Positions 46,625 through 55,832 of a stretch of 64,000 nucleotides of DNA are shown piece by piece. Source of the stretch: Lentzea albida (GTDB taxonomy: Bacteria > Actinomycetota > Actinomycetes > Mycobacteriales > Pseudonocardiaceae); contig NZ_FOFV01000001.1 in NCBI RefSeq assembly GCF_900111005.1, positions 744,001 through 808,000 on the forward strand, written 5' to 3'. The first letter of the stretch is position 1, and every line of letters starts with the position of its first letter. A program made the position numbers and the translations under genes. The notes beneath the pieces are model-generated. The model saw only the letters and a list, made by a program, of their open reading frames with translations, made no database searches and was not told the origin of the DNA.

Positions 46625-46632
46625 GGGTGATC

Positions 46633-47574
46633 ATGTCGCGGATTGCGGCCATCGACTGCGGGACCAACTCGATCCGACTGCTCGTCGCGGACGTGACGAA
46701 GCGCGACGACGGCACCGCGTGGCTGCGGGACGTGCACCGCGAGATGAAGATCGTCCGGCTGGGTCAGGGTGTGGACGCGACCGGGAGGCTGCACCCGGAC
46801 GCCATCGAACGCACGCGTCAGGCGCTCCTCGACTACGCGCGCACGATGCAGCGCAAAGGTGTGGAGGTCGCACGGATGGTCGCGACGAGTGCGACGCGGG
46901 ACGCGAGCAACCGCGACGAGTTCTTCGGCATGACCGAGCAGATCCTCGGCGCGCCCGCGGAGGTGATCACCGGCGAGGAGGAGGCGAGGCTCTCGTACCT
47001 CGGCGCGGTGTCCGATCTTGACGTGGAGGAGGAACCCTTCCTCGTCACCGATCTGGGCGGTGGTTCGACGGAGTTCGTCCTCGGGACGGGGTCGGAGGTC
47101 GAGGCCGCGAGGTCGATGGACATCGGTTGCGTGCGGCTGACCGAGCGGTTCTTGCGCTCCGATCCGCCCAAGTCGGACGAAATCGAACAAGCGGAAGCGT
47201 TTGCGCGCGAGGCCGTCGAGAAGGCGTTCGAAGTGGTGCCGGTGGAGAAGACGAAGACGTGGATCGGGGTCGCCGGCACCGTTACGACATTGTCAGCCCT
47301 GGTCCAGGGGCTGGAGGTGTACAACAGCGATGATATTCACCTCAGCCGCATCACACTTGACAATGTTCGTGAAATCACCGACCGTATCCTCTCCATGACG
47401 CATGATGAACGTGCCTCGCTGGGGCCCATGCACCCCGGTCGGGTGGACGTGATCTGCGGCGGGGCGGTGGTACTGCGTGCGATTGCCGACGAGCTCGAAA
47501 ATCGCGCGGGAATCAGCACGCTCGTGTGCAGTGAGCACGACATCCTCGACGGCATCGCGTTTTCGCTGGTCTAG
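46633..47574 (+). CDS. ppx: Ppx/GppA-family exopolyphosphatase
   Basis: The protein has 313 residues. The ATG at 46633 follows GAGGGTGATC; a GTG at 46621 overlapping the GNAT remnant stop is an alternative. It has the actin-like ATPase fold signature IAAIDCGTNSIRLLVADV, the catalytic region VITGEEEARLSYLGA, the phosphate loop DLGGGSTEFVLG and VAGTVTTLSAL. Members hydrolyse polyphosphate or pppGpp. In other actinobacteria this gene directly follows DUF501; here the cluster separates them. The upstream spacing implies it was once translationally coupled to the broken GNAT gene. Confidence 0.92.
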   Translation: MSRIAAIDCGTNSIRLLVADVTKRDDGTAWLRDVHREMKIVRLGQGVDATGRLHPDAIERTRQALLDYARTMQRKGVEVARMVATSATRDASNRDEFFGMTEQILGAPAEVITGEEEARLSYLGAVSDLDVEEEPFLVTDLGGGSTEFVLGTGSEVEAARSMDIGCVRLTERFLRSDPPKSDEIEQAEAFAREAVEKAFEVVPVEKTKTWIGVAGTVTTLSALVQGLEVYNSDDIHLSRITLDNVREITDRILSMTHDERASLGPMHPGRVDVICGGAVVLRAIADELENRAGISTLVCSEHDILDGIAFSLV

Positions 47575-47752
47575 CGCCGAATTAAGGTGCGCTTGAGCTG
47601 ATCGTGACAATTTTGTGACCGATTTCGATGCGCGTAGTGCTGGACGTCCCGGTTAACGTCCTCTCACGTTTTGGGAGGTGGACGAGACCTCCCGGGGAGG
47701 CGCGCGCACGCAATATCCGCGGAGCGGCGCCGGGGAAAGGCGGGAGAGACTG
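47575..47752 (+). promoter_or_regulatory. Intergenic region upstream of the opp operon
   Basis: These 178 bp precede the Opp operon and carry an AT-rich patch (GTGACAATTTTGTGAC, a direct repeat of GTGAC) about 130 bp before the start. It is the likely promoter region. I see no clear -35/-10 pair. Confidence 0.35.
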
Positions 47753-49372
47753 ATGTCGCGATCACGGGTTGCGTGGGTGGCTCTGCCAGCCGCGCTCGCC
47801 TTGACGCTCAGCGCATGCGGCGGTGGCGGGGGTGGAACGACCTCGTCGGGCAACGAGAACCCGGACGGCACGGTGTCCATCTACGGCACCGAGCCGGAGA
47901 ACCAGCTGCTGCCGGCCGCTACGACCGAGGCGGGCGGCAGCAAGATCGTCGACGCGCTCTACTCGCGTCTGGTCGGGTACAAGGCCGAAGACGGCTCGAC
48001 GTACAACCTGATGGCGGAGTCGATCACGACGTCCGACGCCAAGGTCTACGACATCAAGATCAAGTCGGGCTGGACGTTCCACGACGGCACCCCGGTGAAG
48101 GCGAAGAACTTCGTCGACGCCTGGAACTACGGCGCGTACGCGAAGAACGCCCAGCAGGCCGGCACGTTCTTCGCGCCCATCGCGGGCTACAGCGACGTGC
48201 ACCCCGATGACGAGAAGGCCGAGCCGACCAAGGACAAGATGTCCGGTCTCGAGGTCGTCTCCGACACCGAGTTCAAGGTCACGCTGTCCGCGCCCAACTC
48301 GGTCTTCAAGACGATGATCGGCTACACGCCGTTCTCGCCGTTGCCGGACTCGTTCTTCGCGGACCCGAAGGCCTTCGAGGCCAAGCCGATCGGCAACGGC
48401 CCGATGAAGTTCGTCTCCCGCACGCCGAACGCGCTGATCAAGCTGGAGCGCTTCGACGACTACAAGGGCGAGGACAAGGTCCACTTCAAGACCTTGGACG
48501 TGAAGATCTACTCCAGCCAGGAGACCGCGTACCAGGACCTGGTCGCGGGCAAGCTGGACTTCATGGAGGCCCTGCCCCCGTCGGCCAAGGTCGGCGAGAA
48601 GTACAAGGCCGACCTGGGTGACCAGGTGCTGAACGCGAACCTGCTCGGCCAGAGCGCGATCGCGTTCCCGCTCTACGTGCCGGCGTTCCAGAACGTCAAG
48701 CTGCGCCAGGCCGTCTCGATGGCCCTCAACCGGGAGCAGATCACCAAGACCGTGCTCGCGGGCTCCTACGTGCCGGCGGACGGCTTCGTGCCGCCGGGCA
48801 TCGAAGGGTACGAGAAGGGCGTCTGCGGCGAGTTCTGCACGTACAACCCGGAGAAGGCGAAGCAGCTGCTCCAGGAGTCCGGCTTCACGGGCAAGCTGAC
48901 CATCCAGTCCAACCAGGACGGTGGCCGCAAGGAGCCGCTCGAGGCCGCGTGCAACAGCATCAAGCAGGCGCTGGGCATCGAGTGCGAGTTCGTCGGCGCC
49001 ACCAACTTCGGTGCGTACCGGCAGATCGTCAACGGCAAGCAGCTGACCGGCATGGGCCGTTCCGACTGGTCGGCCGACTACCCGTCGATCGAGAACTTCC
49101 TCAACCCGCTGTACCGCACGGGTGGGTCGTCCAACGACTCGAACTACTCGAACGCCGAGGTCGACAAGATCCTCAAGGAAGCCGACGCCACCGCGGACTC
49201 GGCTGCGGCGATCAAGAAGTACCAGGAAGCGCACAAGCTGATCGCCAAGGACCTGCCGTCCATCCCGACCTGGAACGAGAAGGGCATCGGCGCGCGTTCG
49301 AAGAACCTGCTCGCGGCCAAGCTGACCTTCACCCGCGACGCCGAACTCGCGGCGTTCCGCGTCAAGGGCTGA
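47753..49372 (+). CDS. oppA: Peptide ABC transporter substrate-binding lipoprotein (OppA/DppA-like)
   Basis: The protein has 539 residues. The ATG at 47753 is preceded by GGGAGAG. The signal peptide ends in a lipobox LTLSAC and a Gly-rich linker, so the protein is membrane-anchored outside the cell. The SBP_bac_5 fold is evident (LYSRLVGYKAEDGS, GWTFHDGTPVKAKNFVDAW, RQAVSMALNREQI). It binds oligopeptides and delivers them to the OppBC permease encoded next. It begins a five-gene operon in the classic A-B-C-D-F order. Confidence 0.93.
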   Translation: MSRSRVAWVALPAALALTLSACGGGGGGTTSSGNENPDGTVSIYGTEPENQLLPAATTEAGGSKIVDALYSRLVGYKAEDGSTYNLMAESITTSDAKVYDIKIKSGWTFHDGTPVKAKNFVDAWNYGAYAKNAQQAGTFFAPIAGYSDVHPDDEKAEPTKDKMSGLEVVSDTEFKVTLSAPNSVFKTMIGYTPFSPLPDSFFADPKAFEAKPIGNGPMKFVSRTPNALIKLERFDDYKGEDKVHFKTLDVKIYSSQETAYQDLVAGKLDFMEALPPSAKVGEKYKADLGDQVLNANLLGQSAIAFPLYVPAFQNVKLRQAVSMALNREQITKTVLAGSYVPADGFVPPGIEGYEKGVCGEFCTYNPEKAKQLLQESGFTGKLTIQSNQDGGRKEPLEAACNSIKQALGIECEFVGATNFGAYRQIVNGKQLTGMGRSDWSADYPSIENFLNPLYRTGGSSNDSNYSNAEVDKILKEADATADSAAAIKKYQEAHKLIAKDLPSIPTWNEKGIGARSKNLLAAKLTFTRDAELAAFRVKG

Positions 49373-49488
49373 CAGCCGAACACATCTGAGCAGTAACCTT
49401 CCGGCCTCGCGTCCACCCAGCGTCACGGGCGTGGGGCCGGAGGGGTGTTCAGGCTCAGACGCCTCCCACCACGCAAGGAGCCGACCTC

Positions 49489-50418
49489 ATGGGTCGCTAT
49501 GTGCTGCGCCGTCTGCTGCAGCTGATACCGGTCTTCCTGGGGACCACCTTCCTGATCTACGCCCTGGTCTGGGCGATTCCGCAGGACCCCTTCGCGGGCA
49601 AGTGCGGCCAGCGGGCGTGCGACCCGACCTACATCGCGCAGATGAGCGAGAAGCTCAACCTCAACGACCCGCTGGTCATCCAGTACTTCAAGTACCTCGG
49701 CAACCTCCTCACCGGCGACTTCGGCACGACGTTCAACGGTGTCTCCGTCGGTGAGCAGATCGCGACCTCGTGGCCGATCACGCTCAAGATGGGCATCGTC
49801 GCGCTGATCATCGAGGCCGTCATCGGCATCATCGCGGGTGTGCTCACCGGCCTGCGCAAGTCGGGTTTCCTCGACAACCTGGTCCTGGTCTCGACCCTGT
49901 TCCTGATCTCGCTGCCGGTCTTCGTCACCGGTTTCGTGCTGCGGCTCTACCTGGGCCCGCAGGGCTTCGACCTGATGGACACCTCGGTCAGCTCCGATCC
50001 GTCGATCGGCGAGCTGATCCTGCCCGGCTTCGTGCTCGGCAGCCTTTCGATGGCCTACGTGGCCCGGTTGACCCGTTCCAGCATCGTCGAGAACCGGCGC
50101 TCCGACTACCTGCGCACGGCCATCGCCAAGGGCCAGCCGCAGTCGCGCGTCGTCGGCATCCACCTGCTGCGCAACTCGCTGATCCCGGTGATCACGTTCC
50201 TCGGCACCGACCTCGGCAGCCTCCTCGGCGGCGCGATCGTCACCGAGGGCGTGTTCAACATCAACGGCATCGGCGGCCTGATCTTCCGCGGCATCTCGCA
50301 GAAGGAAGGCGTGATGGTCACGGGCATCGTGACCCTGCTGGTGCTCGTCTACCTGCTGATGAGCCTGCTCGTCGACCTCCTGTACGCCGTTCTCGACCCG
50401 AGGATTCGCTATGAGTGA
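49489..50418 (+). CDS. oppB: Oligopeptide ABC transporter permease OppB
   Basis: The protein has 309 residues with six predicted membrane helices. The N-terminus MGRYVLRRLLQLIPVFLGTT and the cytoplasmic EAA loop (RSDYLRTAIAKGQPQSRVVG) are typical of OppB/DppB. It forms the membrane channel with OppC. A short cysteine-containing extracellular segment (GKCGQRACDP) may form a disulfide. The gene ends 8 bp inside oppC. Confidence 0.93.
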   Translation: MGRYVLRRLLQLIPVFLGTTFLIYALVWAIPQDPFAGKCGQRACDPTYIAQMSEKLNLNDPLVIQYFKYLGNLLTGDFGTTFNGVSVGEQIATSWPITLKMGIVALIIEAVIGIIAGVLTGLRKSGFLDNLVLVSTLFLISLPVFVTGFVLRLYLGPQGFDLMDTSVSSDPSIGELILPGFVLGSLSMAYVARLTRSSIVENRRSDYLRTAIAKGQPQSRVVGIHLLRNSLIPVITFLGTDLGSLLGGAIVTEGVFNINGIGGLIFRGISQKEGVMVTGIVTLLVLVYLLMSLLVDLLYAVLDPRIRYE

Positions 50419-51385
50419 CCCAGGATCCGTGTCCGGCGGAACCGGACTCGAAGCGTCCGCCGCGGCAGGTGTCGACCAGCTCAGCCACGTCGACGACTCG
50501 TCGCAGAAGCAGAAGAAGCCGCGCTCGCTCTGGAGCGACGCGTGGGGCGAGCTGCGGCGCAAGCCCACGTTCATCATCTCGCTGGTGATCATCGCGGTCA
50601 TCGTGCTGATGGCGATCTGGCCGACGCTGTTCACGTCGGTCGACCCGCGGGCCGCGAACCTCGACAAGTCGCTGCAGCCGCCGTCCGGTGACGCGTGGTT
50701 CGGCTACGACCTGCAGGGCTACGACGTCTACGCCCGCGCGATGCACGGTGCCCGCGCGTCGCTGCTCGTCGGCATCTTCGCGACCGTGCTGACCGTGCTG
50801 ATCGGGTCGATCATCGGCATCTTCGCCGGTTACGCGAAGACGTGGATCGACTCGGTGCTCTCGCGGTTCGCCGACATCTTCGCCGGCATCCCGTTCGTGC
50901 TCGGTGCGATCGTCATCCTGACGACGCTCAACGCGCCCACGGAGAACCCCAGCGTGACCAGGATCATCACGCAGGTGGTGCTCTCGATCGCCGTGCTGTC
51001 GTGGCCGGTGGCCATGCGCATCATGCGGTCGGCGACGCTCGTGGCGAAGCAGCAGGACTACGTCAAGGCGGCCCGCGGGCTCGGTGCCTCGCCGCTGCGG
51101 ATCGTGATCCGGCACCTGCTGCCGAACACCGTGGCGCCCGTGCTGGTGTACGCGACGATCGCCCTGGGTGCCTTCATCGGCGCCGAGGCGACGCTCGCGT
51201 TCCTCGGCATCGGCCTGCGGCCGCCGGTCGTGTCGTGGGGCGTGATGATCTCGGAGTCGCGCGACTACTTCCAGTCGGCTCCGCACATGCTGCTGTTCCC
51301 CGCGGGCTTCGTCACGATCACCGTGCTGGCCTTCGTCATGCTCGGTGACGCCGTGCGCGACGCCCTCGACCCCAAGTCCCGATAG
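50411..51385 (+). CDS. oppC: Oligopeptide ABC transporter permease OppC
   Basis: The protein has 324 residues. A hydrophilic N-terminus of about 55 residues (rich in Gln/Lys) precedes six membrane helices. The OppC_N segment ends GDAWFGYDLQGYDVYARAMHG, and the EAA loop reads KQQDYVKAARGLGASPLRIVI. It partners OppB. The gene overlaps oppB by 8 bp and is followed by oppD after 9 bp. Confidence 0.93.
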   Translation: MSDPGSVSGGTGLEASAAAGVDQLSHVDDSSQKQKKPRSLWSDAWGELRRKPTFIISLVIIAVIVLMAIWPTLFTSVDPRAANLDKSLQPPSGDAWFGYDLQGYDVYARAMHGARASLLVGIFATVLTVLIGSIIGIFAGYAKTWIDSVLSRFADIFAGIPFVLGAIVILTTLNAPTENPSVTRIITQVVLSIAVLSWPVAMRIMRSATLVAKQQDYVKAARGLGASPLRIVIRHLLPNTVAPVLVYATIALGAFIGAEATLAFLGIGLRPPVVSWGVMISESRDYFQSAPHMLLFPAGFVTITVLAFVMLGDAVRDALDPKSR

Positions 51386-51394
51386 GGGAATCCT

Positions 51395-52381
51395 GTGACT
51401 CAGCCATTGCTGGAGGTCGAGGATCTCCACGTGGAATTCCGCACCCGCGACGGTGTCGCGAAGGTGCTCAACGGCGTGAACTACCACGTCTCCGCCGGTG
51501 AAACCCTTGCCGTGCTGGGTGAATCCGGTTCCGGCAAGTCCGTGACCGCCCAGACGATCATGGGCATCCTGGACATGCCACCGGCGTTCATCACCAAGGG
51601 CTCCATCAAGTTCCGCGGTGAGGACCTGCTGACCCAGTCGGCGGAGGCCCGCCGGCAGATCCGTGGCGAGGGCATCGCCATGATCTTCCAGGACGCGCTC
51701 TCGGCCCTGAACCCCGTCTTCACCGTCGGGTTCCAGATCGAGGAGCAGCTCAAGGTCCGCCGCGGGATGTCCAAGGCGGACGCCCGCAAGCGCGCGATCG
51801 AGCTGCTCGACCAGGTCAAGATCCCGAACGCCAAGGGCCGGATCTCCGACTACCCGCACCAGTTCTCCGGCGGTATGCGGCAGCGCGCGATGATCGCGAT
51901 GTCGCTGGCGCTCGACCCGGAGCTGCTGATCGCGGACGAGCCCACGACCGCGCTGGACGTCACCGTGCAGGCCCAGATCATGGACCTGCTCGCGGAGATC
52001 CAGAAGGAACGCGACATGGGCATGATCCTGATCACCCACGACCTCGGCGTCGTCGCCGACGTCGCGGACCGGATCTCGGTCATGTACGCGGGCCGCATCG
52101 TCGAGCACGCCGACGTCTACGAGCTGTTCCGCGCGCCGGGGCACCCGTACACGGAGTCGCTGCTCGAGTCCCTGCCGCGCGTCGACCTGCGCGGCCAGGA
52201 GCTCAAGACGATCAAGGGTCTGCCGCCGTCGCTGACCAACATCCCGCCCGGCTGCCCGTTCAACCCGCGCTGCCCGCGCGTGTTCGACCGGTGCGTCACC
52301 GAGGTCCCCGCCGTGCACGACCTCGGCATGGGCCGCACCAGCCGGTGCCACATCGCGGAGGAGGTCGTCGCTCGTGGCTGA
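51395..52381 (+). CDS. oppD: Oligopeptide ABC transporter ATPase OppD
   Basis: The protein has 328 residues from a GTG. It has Walker A GESGSGKS, the signature FSGGMRQR, Walker [13 protein letters not shown] and the H-loop ILITHDLG. The C-terminal oligopeptide-transporter extension carries the Cys motif [14 protein letters not shown], which in some relatives binds an iron-sulfur cluster. It powers peptide import with OppF. The 3' end overlaps oppF by 8 bp. Confidence 0.94.
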   Translation: MTQPLLEVEDLHVEFRTRDGVAKVLNGVNYHVSAGETLAVLGESGSGKSVTAQTIMGILDMPPAFITKGSIKFRGEDLLTQSAEARRQIRGEGIAMIFQDALSALNPVFTVGFQIEEQLKVRRGMSKADARKRAIELLDQVKIPNAKGRISDYPHQFSGGMRQRAMIAMSLALDPELLIADEPTTALDVTVQAQIMDLLAEIQKERDMGMILITHDLGVVADVADRISVMYAGRIVEHADVYELFRAPGHPYTESLLESLPRVDLRGQELKTIKGLPPSLTNIPPGCPFNPRCPRVFDRCVTEVPAVHDLGMGRTSRCHIAEEVVARG

Positions 52382-53369
52382 GCCGATCCTCGAGGTGGAG
52401 AACCTCGTCAAGCACTTCCCGGTCCGCGTCGGCGTGCTGTTCAAGCGCACCGTGGGCCACGTCAAGGCCGTCGACGGCGTCTCGTTCTCGCTGAACAAGG
52501 GCGAGACCCTCGGCGTCGTGGGCGAGTCGGGCTGCGGCAAGTCCACCCTGGCCCAGGTGCTGATGCGCCTGGAGCCGCCGACCGCGGGCGTCGCGCGCTT
52601 CGAGGGCCGCGACATCTTCGGCATGAAGGGCGCGGAGCTGCGCAAGCTGCGCCGCGACATCCAGATCGTGCTGCAGGACCCGTACACGTCGCTGAACCCG
52701 CGCATGACGGTCGGCGACATCGTCGGCGAGCCCTTCGAGATCCACACGGAAGTCGCGCCCAAGGGTTCGCGCCAGCAGAAGGTCCAGGAGCTGCTGGAGA
52801 CCGTCGGCCTCAACCCGGAGCACATCAACCGGTACCCGCACCAGTTCTCCGGCGGTCAGCGCCAGCGCATCGGCATCGCCCGCGCGTTGGCGTTGAAGCC
52901 CAAGGTGATCGTGTGCGACGAGCCGGTGTCCGCTCTGGACGTGTCGATCCAGGCGCAGGTCATGAACCTGCTGGGCGACCTCCAGTCGGAGATGGGCCTC
53001 TCGTACGTCTTCATCGCGCACGACCTGTCGGTGGTCCGCCACCTGTCGGACCGCGTCGCGGTGATGTACCTCGGCAAGATCGTGGAGATCGGCACCGAGG
53101 AAGAGATCTACGAGCGCCCGATGCACCCGTACACCCAGGCACTGCTCTCCGCCGTGCCGGTGCCGGACCCGACGCAGCGCGGACGTCGTGACGTCATCCG
53201 CCTGACGGGTGACGTGCCGTCGCCGATCGACCCGCCCTCGGGGTGCCGGTTCCGCACGCGGTGCTGGAAGGCGCAGGACATCTGCGCGACCGAGGTTCCC
53301 GAGCTCGTGGTGCGCAACGGGGGCCACCCGGCCGCGTGCCACTTCGCGGAGGAGCGCGCGGTCGTCTGA
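52374..53369 (+). CDS. oppF: Oligopeptide ABC transporter ATPase OppF
   Basis: The protein has 331 residues from a GTG overlapping oppD. It has Walker A GESGCGKS, the signature FSGGQRQR, Walker [13 protein letters not shown], the H-loop IAHDLSV and the C-terminal [14 protein letters not shown]. It is the last gene of the opp operon and ends 8 bp before the convergent kinase gene. OppDF heterodimers drive uptake of short peptides. Confidence 0.94.
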   Translation: MAEPILEVENLVKHFPVRVGVLFKRTVGHVKAVDGVSFSLNKGETLGVVGESGCGKSTLAQVLMRLEPPTAGVARFEGRDIFGMKGAELRKLRRDIQIVLQDPYTSLNPRMTVGDIVGEPFEIHTEVAPKGSRQQKVQELLETVGLNPEHINRYPHQFSGGQRQRIGIARALALKPKVIVCDEPVSALDVSIQAQVMNLLGDLQSEMGLSYVFIAHDLSVVRHLSDRVAVMYLGKIVEIGTEEEIYERPMHPYTQALLSAVPVPDPTQRGRRDVIRLTGDVPSPIDPPSGCRFRTRCWKAQDICATEVPELVVRNGGHPAACHFAEERAVV

Positions 53370-53377
53370 TCGCTGTT

Positions 53378-53944
53378 CTACGTGGTCGAGGGGTCGTGCC
53401 TGCGGGCGCGGCCCCTCAACTCGTCGAAGGCCCGTGTAGCCGGTGCCCGGTTGACGAACTGCTTGATGGCCTGGGCGCACTCGTGCGGGCTGCTCGTGCC
53501 GGTGTCGACCTCGAAGTCGTACACCCCGTGCTGGTGGACGCTCTGAAGCTGTTTCGCCGCCGCGCCGGGTGTGCGGTCGCCCCGAGCCCGTTCGCGCCTC
53601 TCCAGCTCCTCCGGAGGGCAGTGCACGCCCACGAACACGACGTCCAGGCCGTCCATGACCTCCAGGCAGTCCTGGAGGCGCCACGGTTCGCTCAGCACGT
53701 GGTCGACCACGACGTCGTTGCCCGCCCGCGCCATTCCCGCCACCGCGCGGTGGAAGCCCGCCCGCGTGCGCCGCAGGACGGCGGCGAGCTCGGGCCCGTC
53801 CAGTTCCAGGGTGCGTTCCACGGCGCGCATCGCACCGAAGGCGTCGACGCCCAGGTGGAACCACGGGGTGTCCAGCACCTTCAAGAGCTCCGCCGCGATG
53901 CTCGACTTGCCGGAGCTGGACGTCCCGTTCAGAAAGATGATCAC
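53378..53944 (-). CDS. Chloramphenicol phosphotransferase-like P-loop kinase
   Basis: The protein has 188 residues from a GTG at 53944 that overlaps the stop of the upstream GNAT gene. The P-loop is LNGTSSSGKSSIAAEL and the lid and substrate regions (DVVVDHVL, VGVHCPPEELERRERARGDR) fit the CPT-like family. Streptomyces venezuelae CPT phosphorylates chloramphenicol, but most homologues have other, unknown substrates. No antibiotic-resistance role can be inferred from context. Confidence 0.82.
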   Translation of the reverse strand: MIIFLNGTSSSGKSSIAAELLKVLDTPWFHLGVDAFGAMRAVERTLELDGPELAAVLRRTRAGFHRAVAGMARAGNDVVVDHVLSEPWRLQDCLEVMDGLDVVFVGVHCPPEELERRERARGDRTPGAAAKQLQSVHQHGVYDFEVDTGTSSPHECAQAIKQFVNRAPATRAFDELRGRARRHDPSTT

Positions 53945-54369
53945 GGCTTGGCCAGGTCCGTGAGCGACACCCCGGGACCGACCTCCCGCGTGCCCGTCTC
54001 GACGAACCCGCGCCCCCGGTACAGCGCCAGCGCCGGTTCGTTCTTCGTGCCCGTGCTGACGACCTGCGGTCCGTCCGGCAGCGCGTCGAGGAGCCGGGAC
54101 GCGATCCCACGACGGTGGGCACGCGGGTGCACGACCAGCCGGTGGATGTCCACAGTGGACCCGTCTAGCCGGTACGAGACCGCGCCGACGAGCCCCTCCT
54201 CGTCGTACAGCCCGAGGAAGGTCTCGCCGCAGGCGCGGAGCTCGTCCAGCGACTCGTGCAGCGGCGGGATGCCGTCGAAGCCGATGAGCTCGGCCTCGAC
54301 GGCGTACGCCAGACTTTGCACCGTCCACAGCTCGTGCAGGACGGCGTCGTCGGACAGGTCGAGGATCAC
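53941..54369 (-). CDS. GNAT-family acetyltransferase
   Basis: The protein has 142 residues from a GTG at 54369. Motif A reads IHRLVVHPRAHRRGIASRLL and motif B NEPALALYRGRGFVETG, the acetyl-CoA-binding core of GNAT enzymes. Both ends overlap neighbours by 4 bp, so it belongs to a tightly coupled three-gene operon with the S10 peptidase upstream and the CPT-like kinase downstream. The substrate is unknown. Confidence 0.87.
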   Translation of the reverse strand: MILDLSDDAVLHELWTVQSLAYAVEAELIGFDGIPPLHESLDELRACGETFLGLYDEEGLVGAVSYRLDGSTVDIHRLVVHPRAHRRGIASRLLDALPDGPQVVSTGTKNEPALALYRGRGFVETGTREVGPGVSLTDLAKP

Positions 54370-55823
54370 GTGTTGGACGAGTTCCGCACGAACGCCGCCA
54401 GGTCCTCGGACTGCCGCACGCGCGACGGCTCGTGGACGTACATCATGTGGCCGGCCGGGTAGTAGGCCGACTCGATGTTCGCCGTGAGCTCCTTCGGGAT
54501 CTGCAGGTGCGCGATGAGGTGCTCGGCCGCGAAGTACGGCGTGGCGCCGTCGAACCAGCCGAACGCGACGTGGACCTTCAGGTGCGGGTTGGCGCGCATC
54601 GCCGCGGAGAGCTTGCCCGCCGTCGTGACGTGGCGGCCCTCGAACTCCTTGTACGACCAGTTCTCGATGACCCGTGCGAGAACCTCGTACGGCAGGTCGC
54701 TCTTGTAGCCGAGCTCCGCGTGCACGTAGTGGTTGAGCACCGCCGAGTACGGGCCGAGGATGGCGTCGATGGACGGGTCCGCGGAGATGCCCTCGCGGCC
54801 GTAGTCCGTGTCCCAGCCGGTGAAGCGGCCGTCGATGCGGCCGACGGTCCTGCGGTCGCGGCGCAGCAGTTCGGTGAAGAACCGGATGTGCTCGATGCGC
54901 AGGTCGACCGCGTCCACGTACTCCTCGGACAGGCCGGTGAGCCGCGCGAGCTTCTCGATGGTCGCGGCGCGCTCGACGTCGCTGAGCCGGTTGCCGCGCG
55001 CGAGGGCGTAGGGGTAGTCGCGGACCGCGAACTCCTCGGCCTCGGCGAGCACCTCCTCGAGCGGGCGGTCGCCGTGCAGGCCGTGGTAGTGCGCGATGGC
55101 CGCGTACGTCGGCAGGAAGAGCGTGTAGCCGAGGTCGTGGCCTTCGTTGAACTCGATGGACGCGAAGTCGAGCACGCTCGAGATCAGCATGAGCCCGTTG
55201 AGGTACATGCCGTACTTCTTCTGCAGGTGCTCGGCCAGGCCGGCCGCGCGCAGCGTGCCGTACGACTCGCCGCAGAGGTACTTCGGCGACATCCACCGGC
55301 CGTTGCGGGCAGTCCAGAGGCGGATGAGCTCGCCGATGGACTCGATGTCGGGCTGGTAGCCGTGGTAGCTGCCGGGCTTCTCACCCTCGGCGGCCCGCGA
55401 GAACCCGGTCGACACCGGGTCGATGAACACCAGGTCGCTGTCCGCGAGGAGCGTCTCCTCGTTGTCCGCGATCCCGTACGGCGGCGGCGTGAGGTCGCCG
55501 ACGTCGCCGCTGAGCACCCGGCGCGGCCCGAGGAGCCCCATGTGCAGCCACACGCTGGCGGAGCCCGGACCACCGTTGAACGCGAACGTCACGGGCCTCT
55601 TCAGCGGGTCGGCGCCGTCGAGCGTGTACGTGGTGACGAAGACCTCGGCCTTGGGCTTGTGCCCCTCGAACACGCCGTCCTTCATCACCTCCTCCTTGAG
55701 CACGATCCGCCCGGTGGTGGCGGTGTAGTTCAGCTCGCGGCCCTTGACGGTGATGCTGTGCTGGGTGGTGACCAGATCATCAGCGGGAGACGATGGCTTC
55801 TCTTCGGTCTTCTCCTCGGACAT
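54366..55823 (-). CDS. S10 serine carboxypeptidase-like protein
   Basis: The protein has 485 residues. The ATG at 55823 starts an acidic tail (MSEEKTEEKPSS). The S10 features are an oxyanion motif NGGPGSASVW, the nucleophile in LCGESYGTLRA, a late Asp in GWFDGATPYF and the catalytic His in AGHMMYVHEPS. There is no signal peptide, so it is cytoplasmic, unlike eukaryotic carboxypeptidases; such forms are common in actinobacteria. It probably removes C-terminal residues from peptides. Confidence 0.9.
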   Translation of the reverse strand: MSEEKTEEKPSSPADDLVTTQHSITVKGRELNYTATTGRIVLKEEVMKDGVFEGHKPKAEVFVTTYTLDGADPLKRPVTFAFNGGPGSASVWLHMGLLGPRRVLSGDVGDLTPPPYGIADNEETLLADSDLVFIDPVSTGFSRAAEGEKPGSYHGYQPDIESIGELIRLWTARNGRWMSPKYLCGESYGTLRAAGLAEHLQKKYGMYLNGLMLISSVLDFASIEFNEGHDLGYTLFLPTYAAIAHYHGLHGDRPLEEVLAEAEEFAVRDYPYALARGNRLSDVERAATIEKLARLTGLSEEYVDAVDLRIEHIRFFTELLRRDRRTVGRIDGRFTGWDTDYGREGISADPSIDAILGPYSAVLNHYVHAELGYKSDLPYEVLARVIENWSYKEFEGRHVTTAGKLSAAMRANPHLKVHVAFGWFDGATPYFAAEHLIAHLQIPKELTANIESAYYPAGHMMYVHEPSRVRQSEDLAAFVRNSSNT

Positions 55824-55832
55824 GGGAGCAAC

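Noticed and set aside
49423..50667. 414-residue minus-strand ORF opposite oppB/oppC
   Set aside because: Asp/Glu/His-rich shadow of membrane-protein codons.
53378..53944. Chloramphenicol resistance gene
   Set aside because: The kinase is CPT-like, but the family is broad and the context (peptidase, GNAT) gives no support for a resistance role.
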